Shown piece by piece: positions 36,174 to 48,221 of a stretch of DNA of 64,000 bases. The notes under the pieces were generated by a model. It ran no database searches. It saw only the letters and a program-made list of their open reading frames with translations, and was not told where the DNA came from. The position numbers and the translations under genes are program-made. This DNA is from Agroathelia rolfsii (taxonomy: Eukaryota; Basidiomycota; Agaricomycetes; Amylocorticiales; Amylocorticiaceae): positions 2,976,001 through 3,040,000 of the forward strand of contig JABRWF010000001.1 of assembly GCA_018343915.1 (NCBI GenBank). The letters run 5' to 3'. Position 1 is the stretch's first letter; the number at the start of each line of letters is the position of its first letter.

Positions 36174-37021
36174 GATGTGATTTTTGGCGGGCCCTAGTAG
36201 GCTTGAGCACTCAGTGATTTCTTTCTCACTGATGGATAGGAATCAAAAGCAACACGGCGCAAGCGTTCCTTCTTCTTTTTTTTTTATCCAGTGCTCTCGC
36301 CAACTGGTTTCTCTCCAAGTCTGGGAGAGAGATCTCGGGCTGAGTTCTCCACTTAAATGAGAGCGCACGAACGGAGCAAATGATGTGATATATGACTCAG
36401 CTCTCGGCAGAACCGCGGCTACTGCTCGTACTATCATGCATGCATGTTTTGAGCAAGAACTTATCACGAGTAGTACCGCCAGAGACGGAATTTTCAATAG
36501 ACCCGAGGTCCTCTTCATTGCATCTGTTCAAGGATTAGGTAGATTGTTCAACAGCTGGGTGAAGATCCAACAGAGTTGTCGTAAACTCTTTCGTATGGCT
36601 GTGACGATGTCCGCGCATACAGTCGGTGCCGGCGGCTACGTCGACTGATTGGCCAAGGACTTCCAAGAAAGGAAAAAAGAATGATGAGATGTCAGGATTA
36701 CGAGATGTGAAAGTTTACTTTCCCACGGTCAGCACACCTGGCAGACCGTTCAAGGCGCTATCAAATTTCCAGAGCACGACTTGATTTTGATTGTCCTCCA
36801 ACAACCATGTCTGTTTCTAATGCATACCTTCGTTTTCTGGGACATCTGCAATGTGATAGCTATCCCGGGATGTGTTGTATGCTTGCTGATCCAACTTTCC
36901 GAGTCTTCCCGAACCTGCATTTTCACATTGCGATTTTATGAGATAAGTACTCGGTGAATGGCCGCGTCTGGGACTATTACAGCCAAAACAGTCAGAGACC
37001 ACTCTTGACCACATCCCACCC
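36174..37021. promoter_or_regulatory. Divergent promoter region, ABC transporter and GCV2
   Basis: 848 bases between divergent ATGs. Short frames occur (36243-36518 -, 36385-36648 +) without motifs. It probably contains both promoters. Confidence 0.5.
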
Positions 37022-40000
37022 ATGTCAACCCTGCGTCTCTGCTCAGGTGTCACGAGAAAGAGGACCCTCTTCCTCGCTGGCAGGCGTTTTCTCGCATCTC
37101 CTGCCTCAAATCGCAGCGCTGCTGTTTCGCTGTTGGCTCCTCTTGATATTTTTCAAGAGAGACATGTGGGACCCGATAGCCACGATACCTCTCTGATGCT
37201 AAAAAAGCTGGGCTTTGAGTCTATGGAAACTTTCATCGACAGGACTGTGCCTCCGACCATTCGCGTCTCTTCTAAGTCTATCAATGACGATTCCATCCCA
37301 GCCTTCAGCGAGTCTGAGTTGCTGGCGCGAGCCAAGAGTTTGGGTCGTGAAAATAAGTCCTTTAAGAGTTACATAGGCATGGGATACCACAACGCTGTTG
37401 TCCCACCTGTGATTTTGCGTAATGTAAGGATGGATTCGTCTGATATAACCCTTAGTGAAAAGGCTGAACAAGGTGCTTCAAACTTAAGGTTATGGAAAAC
37501 CCTGCATGGTATACGCCTTATACCCCCTATCAACCAGAGATAGCTCAAGGTAATTTAATTGCTGGTAGTTGAGACTGTAAGTGTCTTGATGCTCAATCAC
37601 GTACCCCAGGACGTTTGGAATCCCTCGTCAATTTCCAGACCATGATCATGTCCCTCACGTCCATGGATATCGCCAATGCATCTTTGCTCGACGAGGCAAC
37701 TGCCGCTGCTGAAGCAATGGTTATGGCATATGTTGCATCGGGTCAGAAGAAAAATATCTTTTTCATCGATAATGGAGTCTTGCCCCAAACCCTGGCCGTA
37801 TTGCGTACGCGTGCCAAGGGCTTCGGTATCAAACTCGTTCAGGGTGACGCTCTATCTCTGAACGAGGACTCCTCAATCTTATCGGAGACGTGTGGAGTTC
37901 TTCTCCAGTATCCTGATGTCAATGGCAACATCTCTGAATACGAGCAATTGACCGGAGTCATCCACGAGGCCGGTGGTTTAGTTTCCGTGGCGACCGATCT
38001 TTTGGCATTGACCATGCTCAAACCTCCTGGTGAATGGGGTGCTGACATTGTACTCGGTAATTCTGCTCGTTTCGGTGTGCCGGCCGGTTATGGTGGCCCG
38101 CACGGTGCCTTCTTTGCGGTGACAGACAAGTTGAAGAGAAAGATGCCGGGTCGGCTTATTGGCCGCAGTAAGGACACTACCGGCAAACCAGCCTATCGCT
38201 TGGCCTTGCAGAGTAAGTGATCGATTTATCATTCGTATTCTATCGTCATCTAAGCTGGATTCCCAAAGCCCGTGAGCAGCACATCAGACGAGAGTATGTT
38301 TATATATTGTTAATCACTCTCGTCACTGTATCTGACTCATTTGTTGCAGGAAGGCGACTAGCAATATCTGTACGAGTCAGGCTCTTCTTGCGAACATGGC
38401 AGCCATGTATGCTGTCTATCATGGCCCTACTGGACTGCGGCGAATTGCCAGCAAGGTTCATGGTTTGACTCGTGTGCTCAAGAACTTCGTCGAAGGCTCG
38501 TCGTTTGAAGTTGTGAACAAGAATTTCTTCGACACACTCACTATTGACGTCAGTCCCACGGGTCTTTCCGTTGCGGATGTCCACGCTAAAGCCGAGTCAC
38601 TTGGCGTGAACCTTCGTCGTATCGACGACAAGCATGTCGGCATTACGCTCGATGAGAGCGTGGGCGCCGCGGAATTCAGGACGATCCTCGAGATCTTTGC
38701 TTGGCAGGCTCTTGATCTTGGCACATCAAAGATATTTGATTTTAATCCCGTCACATCGACCGCACTCCCTTTGACACTACAGCGCACGTCAGAGATCCTC
38801 CCGCATCCAGTTTTCAACAAACATCATTCCGAAACAGAGATGCTCCGCTACATCAATCAGCTCGCGCAAAAAGATCTTGGCCTCATACATGCCATGATTC
38901 CTCTTGGCAGCTGTACCATGAAGCTAAACAGCACGACTAGCATGATTCCGCTCACTTGGCCCGAGTTTGGCTCAGTACATCCGTTTGCCCCTCAAGATCA
39001 GGTCAAGGGTTATGAGAAAATCATCAAGGTATTGTCTATTCATGTTTTCATCAAATGTTATTGATCTTAATGCGGATGCCATTGTTAGGAACTCGAGGCC
39101 GATCTTTGTAAGATCACCGGCTTCCATGCTTGCTCCCTCCAACCCAACTCGGGGGCCGCTGGCGAGTACGCAGGCCTTTCTGTTATTAGAGCGTATCACG
39201 AATCTCGTGGAGAAGGCCATCGCGATATTTGTCTCATCCCTTATAGTGCTCACGGTACCAATCCTGCCGTTCGTCGCCTCTCTTTTGCGCTGTTTTTACA
39301 GAATACTGACAATCAATTAAGTCTGCTGTCATGGCCGGTCTGAAGGTGGTCGCTATCAAGACCCACGCCGATGGCAATCTCGACCTAGAAGATTTGAAAG
39401 CCAAAGCAGAGAAACATAAGGACAATCTTGCAGCATTCATGATCACCTACCCATCCACTTTTGGCGTCTTCGAAGACGGCGTCAAAGAAGCCTGCCGGAT
39501 CATCCACGACAACGGTGGGCAGGTTTACCTTGACGGTGCCAACCTCAATGCGCAGATTGGACTCACCAATCCCGCCACTTGCGGTGGCGACGTGTGCCAT
39601 ATGAACCTGCACAAGACATTTGCTATCCCCCATGGTGGAGGTGGACCCGGTGTGGGCCCCATCTGCGTCGCGGAGCACCTCGCATCGTTCTTGCCCACGC
39701 ACCCAATCGTACCCACCGGTGGCGCCGGCACCGGGAAAGCCATCGACGCCGTCTCTGCGGCGCCATTTGGTAGCGCGTCAATTCACCTTATCTCGTGGGC
39801 GTACATCAAGATGCTCGGCGGAAATGGTCTCGCGCACTCTTCCAAAGTGGCGTTACTGAATGCCAACTATATGGCTCACCGTTTGTCCGGACATTACAGC
39901 CTGCGGTACAAGAACGGGAACGGTCACGTCGCGCATGAGTTGCTCATTGACCTCGCCGAGTTTGACAAGGCTGCTGGATTGAAGGTGGCAGATTTCGCTA

Positions 40001-40640
40001 AACGTCTTCAGGTAAGCGAGAGAAAATCTCGAGATACCTAAAATACTCGTTTCTTACAAACAAACAAAAAAAAAATCAGGACTATGGCTTCCACCCACCG
40101 ACATGCTCATGGCCTATTCCAACTTGCATGCTGATTGAGCCGACCGAATCCGAGACGCTGGAGGAGATTGACCGGTTCTGCGATGCGATGATCCAGATCC
40201 GCAAGGAGGCGGATGACATTATTTCGGGCAAGCAACCCAAGGATAACAACCTGCTCAAGAACGCGCCTCATCCCATGTCGGTCTTGCTTGCTTCTGATGC
40301 GGAGTGGAACCGGTGAGTTCTGGAATACTGTCTCCGAATTTCTTCAACGCTGAAGAGTTTTTATCAAAGTCCGTACTCGAGGGAGGCTGCTGTGTACCCT
40401 ATGCCATGGCTCCACGAGCGCAAGTTCTGGCCCACTGTCTCTAGGATCGATGATGGTGAGCTATAATGCATCATAGCTTAGAAAGTATTTGCTAACGGAC
40501 ATCCCTGCTGTGTAGCCTATGGCGATCTCAATCTAGTTGTAAGTTAACACCCTTCAAGTCCATTATCCCGGTTACGATTCTGAAAATACTCGTTGCAGTG
40601 CGATTGCCCATCCGTCGAGGAAACCATTTCATCTTCATAA
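37022..40640 (+). CDS. GCV2: Glycine dehydrogenase (decarboxylating), P-protein, mitochondrial
   Basis: Eleven exons (37022-37423, 37489-37549, 37610-38212, 38269-38293, 38350-39028, 39089-39268, 39322-40011, 40080-40312, 40370-40455, 40516-40538, 40599-40640) give 1007 residues, normal for a eukaryotic P-protein. It decarboxylates glycine with PLP and passes the aminomethyl group to the H-protein lipoyl arm in the mitochondrial glycine cleavage system. The first 35 residues are Arg/Ser-rich and lack acidic residues, a mitochondrial presequence. Family segments include [62 protein letters not shown] and AHGTNPASAVMAG. The PLP lysine lies in [16 protein letters not shown] (about residue 747), and the Gly-rich loop is intact. 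The gene is divergent from the ABC gene. Confidence 0.93.
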
Positions 40641-41601
40641 ATACAACTATATCAAAGTTCATGCTCTTTCACTTTCATTCTCGTCTTACTTTCTTGGGCT
40701 GCGGTAGACTTCTTAAATTTCTTTACACTGCGATTCTTCCTTTTTTAGCCTCAACGCTATTACCATTACACGATACGGTATTTTCTCTTCCCAGGAATTC
40801 CTCCTCTACCTAGAATACAATACTTCACAGAGCTTCAACGCAATTCTTTTTCTTCTATCCAACGATATTACGTCTATTTTCCCTACTAGCTTTTTCTTCC
40901 CATCCCATATGGATAATTCCTTTTACGAATTACTCAGGCTTACAACTACTTAGCATACACGTTTAGCCAGCGTTTGCCTGAAACGATAATACAAAAAAAA
41001 AAAATTCTATCTTCATTTTATTTCTTACAAAAAAGCACAAGCACTACGTTCTGCACAAAGAATGTTCGAATATTCAAAAAAAAAAAAAAAAAAAAGTCTA
41101 GTGGGATGGAAAAACGAGCGGCTTTTTTTTTCAGAGCCGTTTAGACAAAGCAAAAGAAACAAAACAAAACAAAACAAAAAACTGGATGATACAAACGATA
41201 CATGGAGATGGATATTGGTTGTGAATGTTGGGTTGAGTTTATGGACTACAGTAGAAATCAAGAGGGACGAAAAAGGCAATAAAGGGTGTATTGGTACGTA
41301 TACTAAGTTGACTGTGGTGTGTTCGTGTTGAGACTATGGGAAAGGATCGTAATCATGTAGGACAAGGGGAGATGGTGGATGTTACAGAAACAAAAGCATC
41401 ATGGAATACGAAGCGTGAAAACAATAACGAGAACTGAAGAAGAAAAAAATAAAAAAAGTAATAACAAAGCGAAAAGAAATAAAGAAATAATCAAAACAAA
41501 AACGGAAATGGTGGAAGAAAGGGAAATGGAGAAGAGAGAACAAATCGTTAAGTAGATATGATAACAGAGAGAGAAAAAAGTTGATTGATGTACCCCCCTG
41601 C
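40641..41601. other. Convergent 3' spacer, A-rich
   Basis: Between the stops of GCV2 (+) and the Gln/His-rich protein gene (-). Contains a 20-base A run at about 41076-41095, other A-rich stretches and purine runs. Minus-strand frames of 70-85 codons here are Phe/Ser-rich translations of A-rich DNA and are not called. Confidence 0.55.
41076..41095. repeat. Poly(A) run
   Basis: Twenty consecutive A on the + strand. Confidence 0.9.
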
Positions 41602-44600
41602 TCAAACATCACCTCTACGCTGCTTACTTAGCCGCCTGCCTTTCGACGATGGCGCCATCTCGCGTCTATCAGCGACAGCAAAAACAGTGGCTGTGGTAGG
41701 GAGCCCCTTCACAGGGTGCAACACAGGCGACACATGTACCCAAGGAGAAGAGTCAATCTGGGACGGCACCATGTTCTTCGCTGCCACACTGCCGTTTCTC
41801 TGCACGGGAGGAGCCTGAGAGGCGTGGGCGCGCGTCTTTGTCCTCGTCGTCGTCGTCGCCACCGGTGCCTGTGTATACTGCTGCGCCTGTTGGGGATGAT
41901 GGTGATGGAAGACCCAAGGCTCCTTGGACGGTGCGTAAGTCATAATGTCCGTCCTTATCTGCGGTGCCGCCTGTCGTTGCTGTTGCTGCTGTTGTTGTTG
42001 GTACTGATACGGGTATTGACTCTGCTGCTGATACTGCACCTGCTGACGCTGCACAATCGGCTGCAGCGGCTGCGCTTGCACTTGCTGGGGTAATTGCTGG
42101 AGCGGCGATGGACTGTGACCATGGCCATGACTATGAGCATGACCCAGGCGTTTATCATCCTTCTCCTTCTCCTTTCCTCTCCCAAACGAAAGCGACAACG
42201 ACCTCCCACGAGATTGTTGTTGTTGTTGTTGTTGTTGCTGTTGCAATTGCTGCTGCTGATGGTGATGGTGATGATCCTGTTCAGCGCCGGTAACGGTCCG
42301 CTTCCGCAACACCTTCCTACTCCCATCCGCCATCGGAATATCGCGCGCACGGGCAACATACGCTGCCGAATCCTTCGCCCTGCTCTGCTGCTGCTCGTTG
42401 AAATGCACATGGTGCTGCGTGAGGAACGCCTCGGCGTGTGGCTGGTGCTGTTGTTGCTGCGCATGCAGCGCGGCCGCGTTGGCGAGCGCTATGCTGCCTT
42501 GTGCGGCAGGGTTGAGTGGCGTCGGCATGACGAGCCGTTTGGGAACGTGCGCGGGCTGGCGCGAGCGCGTAGAGGAGGCGGTGGGAGCGATCGACGGCGC
42601 GGGCATGCGGATTTCGGGAGGTGGGATGGCCGATTGTTGAGCAACGGCGACGGCGGCGGCACGCATCTGGACAGGCTGTTGTTGTGCAGGGGTACGCTGG
42701 TAGGAGACGGTGTGCGCCCTCGTAGGCGGTTGCACGGAAGGAGGAGCAGGAGAAGGAGAAAGATCGTTGACAGTCCTATAGGCGTCTTGTTGCTGCTGAT
42801 GATGATATTGGTGATGCGCAGAAGAAGGATGAGCAGGCTCAGATGCCTGCCGAGAATGTGCGGCGGAAGATGATGACGTAGACGACGACAAAGTCTGGTG
42901 TGAATGAAATGAAGGTTGAGGGTGCAATGACGCATACTCGTGCGGTGATGGTGAACGAACGGGGACAGTAATTACTGCATGCTCAGTCGCCCCAGGCACC
43001 GACGACGACTGCTGATGACCAGAAGAAGACGGCGAGCGTGAGTGAGCACGATTAGCGCGCGACGACGTTAGTAGCCCTGCTGCTGCGAGCGTAGACATAT
43101 GTACAGTATCCTGTACTGGTGCTGGGGAGGGTGTCGCACCGGCCCGCATATACGCCAGCTCTGATACCTCTCGTTGGTCCCCTTCTTCTTCCTCCCCCTC
43201 TGGCACATGCATGATCATAGGAGTTGCCGCACGGGTGGGTTGCGTCACGACCTGTTGCGGTATTGAAACCGAATCGGCTATCTCCGCCGCACGAGGATGC
43301 TGCTGTTGCTGTTGCTGCTTCATGGAATAAGACGACTTGACATGTGCCAAAGCACGAACGTGGACATCCTCCTCCCCCTCCTTTCGTCTCTCTTGAACCG
43401 TATCAAAGCGGTCCTGTGCAGCAGCAGCCGCTGACGACGAAGGTAAAAACGATACACTAGGATCAGCATTTGTATTCACTTCCATCGGCGGACGATGAAC
43501 GTGACCGGTGGCAGGGGCAAGGGCAAGGGCATGAGAAGGAGGCGGAGGGGGAATAGGCTGTACCCCAACCACTTTGGGACGGGCACTATCTTCCGGAATC
43601 ACATGCCGATGCAGCGAGCGGCCCATACGATAATAATCGCCGTATTGGACCTGCTGCTGCTGGTGCCTCTCTCGCTCTCCCGAAGCCGAGGGCGCTATAT
43701 GCGAACGCATATACGCAGTGTCATCCGTATCTGTACCGACCATTGCCCCCGATGACGGTGGCGGCGGCGGCGCCTGCGCCGATTGATAAAGGTGGCGAGC
43801 ATCCTGAGGCAGTGGTGGCCGCAAATATTGTCGATCATGTGGATGCATACCTCCTGCTGCCGTTGATGATGATAATGATAATGACGAAGATGATGGTGGC
43901 GGCGGCGATGATGTGTCATACATACGCTTGATTTCCATAGGGAGAATCTGGCCTGGCCTGAGTCCCAGCGGAACATCAAGTGAAAATTGCTGGTTGGAAG
44001 GGAGCTTCTGCCATTCGTGTTGGCCCGGCCACAGCTGCTTCTCTTCTTTCTTGCTCGATGGCTGTAGCAAATGAATGAGCAAATGAATTCGGGTCAACGT
44101 TTAAATTGTAGAAATTCGCGCGCGAGGGCAAAGGAAGAGACGGATTAAATGGGCACGTGAACGCGCCCAGGCCAGAGAACGACAAATAGAGACATACACG
44201 CCGCACACTTCCAATAGAGAGGAACAAGGGGAATGGGAAAAAGGATATGGAAAAACTTACACTGTTCAGCTTCTGCGCCCTAATAGCCTCGTAAGGTCCC
44301 CCATGATGGAACGCCATTCCGAGCGGGTCAGACTCGTCTAACTCGTCGATACGGTCAAGGTCGTACGAAGCACCGCCGTGGCCGCCGCGTGGGACAGATC
44401 TCGACCGGCGCGGAGCAAGTGGCGTTATGGATGGTCGCACCGGTTTCGATTCCGCCGTCATTGTCGTTGTCGGTGCCTTGTTAGGTGGTGGCGATGAGAG
44501 TAATGAAGAGGCGGGCGGCATCTTGACAGGAGGAGCCTCGGGAGAGGAGGAAGGTGATGATCCCCCTGTGGAGGTTGCCAACGAGGTCTGTGAATTTGGC

Positions 44601-45073
44601 GAACCGGTATATAGCGACGGTGGCGAGAGACGAGAGAATGAAGAAGACGAAGAAGAAAAAGAAGAGGAGACGAAGCTCGACCTGAACGACGTTGCCATGG
44701 TGGACGTGGAAGTTGCGGATGAAGAAGGGGCAACCGTAATACGAGGCGGTGGTGATGAGAGATGGTGATGTTGGTGATTAGTATGCACAGCAGCGGGAGG
44801 CCTCTTCGTCTTTTCTTCGCCCATGGTGGCTGCCGCAGCAGCACTGGCACTGATAGATGCAGTGTTTTGGTGTGCACGCTTGAGCCGCGATTTCTCGTCA
44901 TCAATAAGCGCTCGTGGGAGATGAGAGCTCTTGGCGTCCACATTTGAGGCGTCCATGGCATAGGAGTACAAATGCGGATTGTCCATCGGGTCCGGAGAGA
45001 ACGCCGGGTCGCTGTCTGTGTACGCCGGCGGTGGGTCTAAATCCTCTGGTGAGGGGTTGCGCAGCCTCAACAT
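41602..45073 (-). CDS. Gln/His/Ser-rich low-complexity protein with PPxY motif
   Basis: Two exons (complement of 44261-45073, 41602-44061) give 1090 residues. I do not recognise a named family. The N-terminus MLRLRNPSPEDLDPPPAYTD includes PPAY, a PPxY motif of the kind bound by WW domains of Rsp5/Nedd4 ubiquitin ligases. Ser-rich runs follow, then ELDESDPLGMAFHHGGPYEA, which looks conserved. After the 199-base intron come QLWPGQHEWQKLP and VPLGLRPGQILP, also conserved-looking. The rest is a chain of Gln, His, Pro, Ser and Ala tracts, with the longest His/Gln run around 42213-42276. The reading across the intron was chosen because it links the two conserved-looking segments. The alternative frame ends in a stop just inside the second exon. 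It could be a scaffold or regulator of cell-surface or polarity proteins, but this is speculation. Confidence 0.65.
42213..42276. repeat. Polyglutamine/polyhistidine coding repeat
   Basis: TTG/CTG/ATG-type triplets on the + strand read as CAA/CAG (Gln) and CAT/CAC (His) codons on the coding (-) strand, giving a His run followed by a long Gln run. Confidence 0.85.
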
Positions 45074-45682
45074 AATGGGGTGAGTGGCAGAGTCAGAGTG
45101 AGGGAGATCAGAACTCGAGAGAAGAAAAGTAGCAGATGAAGAGTTATATAGCTAGCAGGGTCGCCGAGAGAGGGAAGGAGGAAAGATTAGATTACAAGTC
45201 AGCGCGCGCCTGAATGGTCGTGAGCTGGGTCTCGGATGCCTAAAGAGGCTTTGTTGCGCACAGGAAGCAGCGGGTGGTAATGAAAAAAGGCTATAGGATC
45301 TGTCTTGTCAGAGCTGCGTATATGATGGAGATGGAGCAGAAGACAGAGATGGTGATGGTCGGCATACAAGAGTAGTAGTAGTAGTAGTAGTAGCAGCCAC
45401 CAGGAGGAGGGGGGGAGGGGGATACAAGATGACGGCGTTGCCCCTCCCGGACGACGAGAGGATGAAATACAAAGTCGACGATTAAAACAAAAAGATGACG
45501 GCACTGATTGCTTCCGATGATCACGTGGGCGCGATTTGCTTCCGATCGCCCCAGTACCTTCTCTCAAAGTGGTGTGCGTGTGTGCGGGTGAACTGCTACT
45601 ACTCTACTAGTTAGTGCTATATAGCTGAGTGGCCTTGTGTGCTGTGCTGTGCTGTCTCCTCTCCTCTATATTATACGCTACA
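45074..45682. promoter_or_regulatory. Divergent promoter region
   Basis: 609 bases between the Gln/His-rich protein gene (-) and SLD2 (+). Contains a (GTA)n run at about 45372-45393. The minus frames here (45199-45567, 45291-45524) translate simple repeats and are not called. Confidence 0.5.
45371..45393. repeat. (AGT)n triplet repeat
   Basis: About seven tandem AGT units in the divergent spacer. Confidence 0.85.
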
Positions 45683-47765
45683 ATGGACTTGGGCGCCATT
45701 CGCTCAGAAATTAAAGCATGGGAACGTCAGTTCAAGTCTGATCACGGCAGGCATCCGTCCGTGCAGGACATCAAGGACGCAGACATGGGTCAGCACTCAC
45801 TTCATTTCATCTCTCCCCCCCTCCTCCCCCTCTCCTCGGCCACTGGTACCCCCCTTTCTCTGTCTCTCTTCCGCTTCCAAATATAGTAGGAAAGAAGAGA
45901 GGGAGGCCCTAAAATGGCATCTACACACTCCTTTTTAAAGAATCACTACTGAGAGTTTTGCTTGTGTCGCGCCAGCTTCCAAGTACAAACTCTACAAGAA
46001 ACTCTCCAAAGAAGCACAACCATCTGCGTCGACATCCACGTCTACTGCCCCTTCATCTAGACACAAAGACGTAGCCGATGGCGTCATCCTACTCCCACCG
46101 GCACAAGCTAAAGAGACACAATCGAACGCGTCTACGTCTGCCTCTGTCCTCAAGTCGCCGTCGAAACGCAGCGATGCTGTGAGCAGCACGACACCTCTCG
46201 CGTCTTATAATCCATTCTCACCTACGAAATCGCGGAGTCATTCCAAGAACACCATCGCCACCACCACCACTACCACCACCACCTCTCTGAACATCGCATC
46301 GACGTCATTCTCATCATCGTCCCTCTCGCGGAATACACACGCCAAGAACAACAATCCGTTCGCGACTCCGACCAAAAAGTCAAAAAAAACGCTCTCATTT
46401 CGTACGGCTACACAACCACTAACGATCTACGAGGGAGATGGAGGCGATTCTGAAGACGATGATGATAATCCCTTTTCAGATGTGGCGCCATCGCTATCGC
46501 GCATATCATCCGAGGGCCCCGATGAACTGCTGGAAACATCCGCACCCTCTTCGTCTATGGTGGCGAACAGGCTATCAAAAGCTCAGCAGCAATCGCTCGA
46601 CGCCCCTTCCAGCGCCGTCCTGCGCGCACGCAAGCGACTGCGCGGAGAGCCAGTATCGCCCTCGCCGAACAAGAAACGGGTGCGCGTGGTTTCGCAGACG
46701 ACATTGGCGTTTCCCGTATTACGCGGTGGTAGTGCGCAGAAGAAACCCCTGGCGTTCTCTGACGAAGAGGATGATGAGGAGGAGGAAGACGTATTGGCGG
46801 CTTCACCCGTCAAAGCGCCCGTAGGGAGCAGTGGCAAGTCCAAGGCGTTCAAACACCTATTTGATGAAGCAGATGCAGTGCCATCACGGCGGTTGTCATC
46901 GGGGGCGGCGTCCAAGGCTCCATTTCCAGGGACTAGGAATGGCATAGGGAGCATTCAAGGCGGTGCACTCACCAAGTTGGGCAGCTTGGAGAAGGCGCCT
47001 TCGTTTTCGGATCTCGTGCGCACAGCATCGAAGCGGCCGCGAGAGATTGCCATGGGCGATCTTGGACAAGCGTCTACGGCCACTAGCACGAACGAGGGAG
47101 GAGGGCGAGAAGCATCTCCGGAAGGATTTATACCGCCTTCTCCACCAGCCAAGGATGGTACAGGGAAGAGCAACAAGGGGAAGACAGTGACAGCAGGATC
47201 TAGGAAAAAGACAAAGATGTCAAGCAGCAGTACTAAGGGGGGTAAGGCGAAATCAGGATCGCCCTCGCCATCGGAGAGCAGTGGCAGCGAGGATTTATCA
47301 GTCAAGGTCAAGCTGGTCTCACGACACATGCGTCCATCATCCACAAAACATGCCGAGGAGGGCGAGGAGGGAGGGAATGTCGAAGAAGGAAAAGAAGGGG
47401 AACAAGATGTTGATGGTGATGAAGATGAAGATAATAGATTGGGCGTGTTGTCTCGACATGGCCAGGCCTATCATTACGCACGGGCACATGGCAAACGTAC
47501 GGAGGAAGCTTCGACGTTTACGGTCAGCCTGCCGGATCGGCTACGTGACGTATTGTCGCTGGAGCCGCCTGCCGCATTGCAGGCCTCGTTGACGGCAGGA
47601 GGCATGGTGGTGCGGCGACAGGAAGCGTGGGGTGTGGGCGATACTGGGCGGGGCGAGGAGGAAGGGGATGATCTGTCGGGGGATGATGAGCAGTGGGAAT
47701 ATGAGCGATACGAGGACGAGGAATGGGAAGGGGAGGGTGTCCCATGGGAGATTGGTGAGCTGTAA
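45683..47765 (+). CDS. SLD2: DNA replication initiation protein Sld2
   Basis: Two exons (45683-45788, 45976-47765) give 631 residues. Sld2 (Drc1), related to the N-terminus of RecQL4, is phosphorylated by CDK and then binds Dpb11/TopBP1 to start replication. The first 50 residues show the conserved block: IKAWERQFKSDHGRHPSVQD and ASKYKLYKKLSKEA, split by the intron. The middle is disordered and holds at least five full CDK sites of the S/T-P-x-K/R form: SPSK, SPTK, TPTK, SPNK and SPVK. Further conserved-looking pieces are FKHLFDEAD, SFSDLVRTASKRP and VKVKLVSRHM. The C-terminus is strongly acidic. The intron was placed to preserve the N-terminal block. It is the only long gene between two low-complexity neighbours and reads cleanly to its stop. 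Confidence 0.8.
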
Positions 47766-48221
47766 AGTAGACATGATCTCTTATCGACGCGCTTGTGGCG
47801 TAGAGTGGCTAATGATGCACGTGACATGATGCCGCACACAACAGATGATTGAACAGATGATGGCTTAATTATCCGAACAAGTGGCCCTGGGCGGCTCATG
47901 GGCCCTTGTTGCCTGTTGCTCTTGAACGGTTTGCCATCGGTTCTCAAGCCAGCCCGAGACAAGTCATCAGAGAGGCCATTAGCGAATAAGAACTACTAGA
48001 AAAGGCGGTTATATGAACTGGGCTGGTCTGCTTGTACTCCTGCAACGAGGTTCCCTAATCATCCATCCTCCTCCTCCTCCTCCTCCTCGCTCTCTCTGCA
48101 CCTGATCCTGCTGGCTGCCTCGTTGGCCAAGAAGTCTCATTTCCCCAGTCATCTGCTATCAATTACTGCTTAACAGGCGCTCACCCCCCCGTGTCACGCC
48201 TGCACGCACAAGCCGCACACC
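47766..48221. promoter_or_regulatory. Spacer with CTC repeat upstream of F-box/LRR gene
   Basis: 456 bases between SLD2 and the next + gene. A (CTC)n run lies at about 48066-48088, inside the presumed promoter or 5' UTR. A minus frame at 47474-47962 overlaps the end of SLD2 antisense and is not called. Confidence 0.5.
48066..48088. repeat. (CTC)n repeat
   Basis: About eight CTC units upstream of the gene at 48222. Confidence 0.85.

Noticed and set aside
42094..42873. 259-codon Leu/Arg-rich plus-strand frame
   Set aside because: It is the reverse reading of Gln/His codon repeats in the gene on the other strand.
43976..44100. Alternative end of the first Gln/His-rich frame without splicing
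   Set aside because: It meets a stop shortly after the intron region and loses the conserved-looking VPLGLRPGQILP segment.
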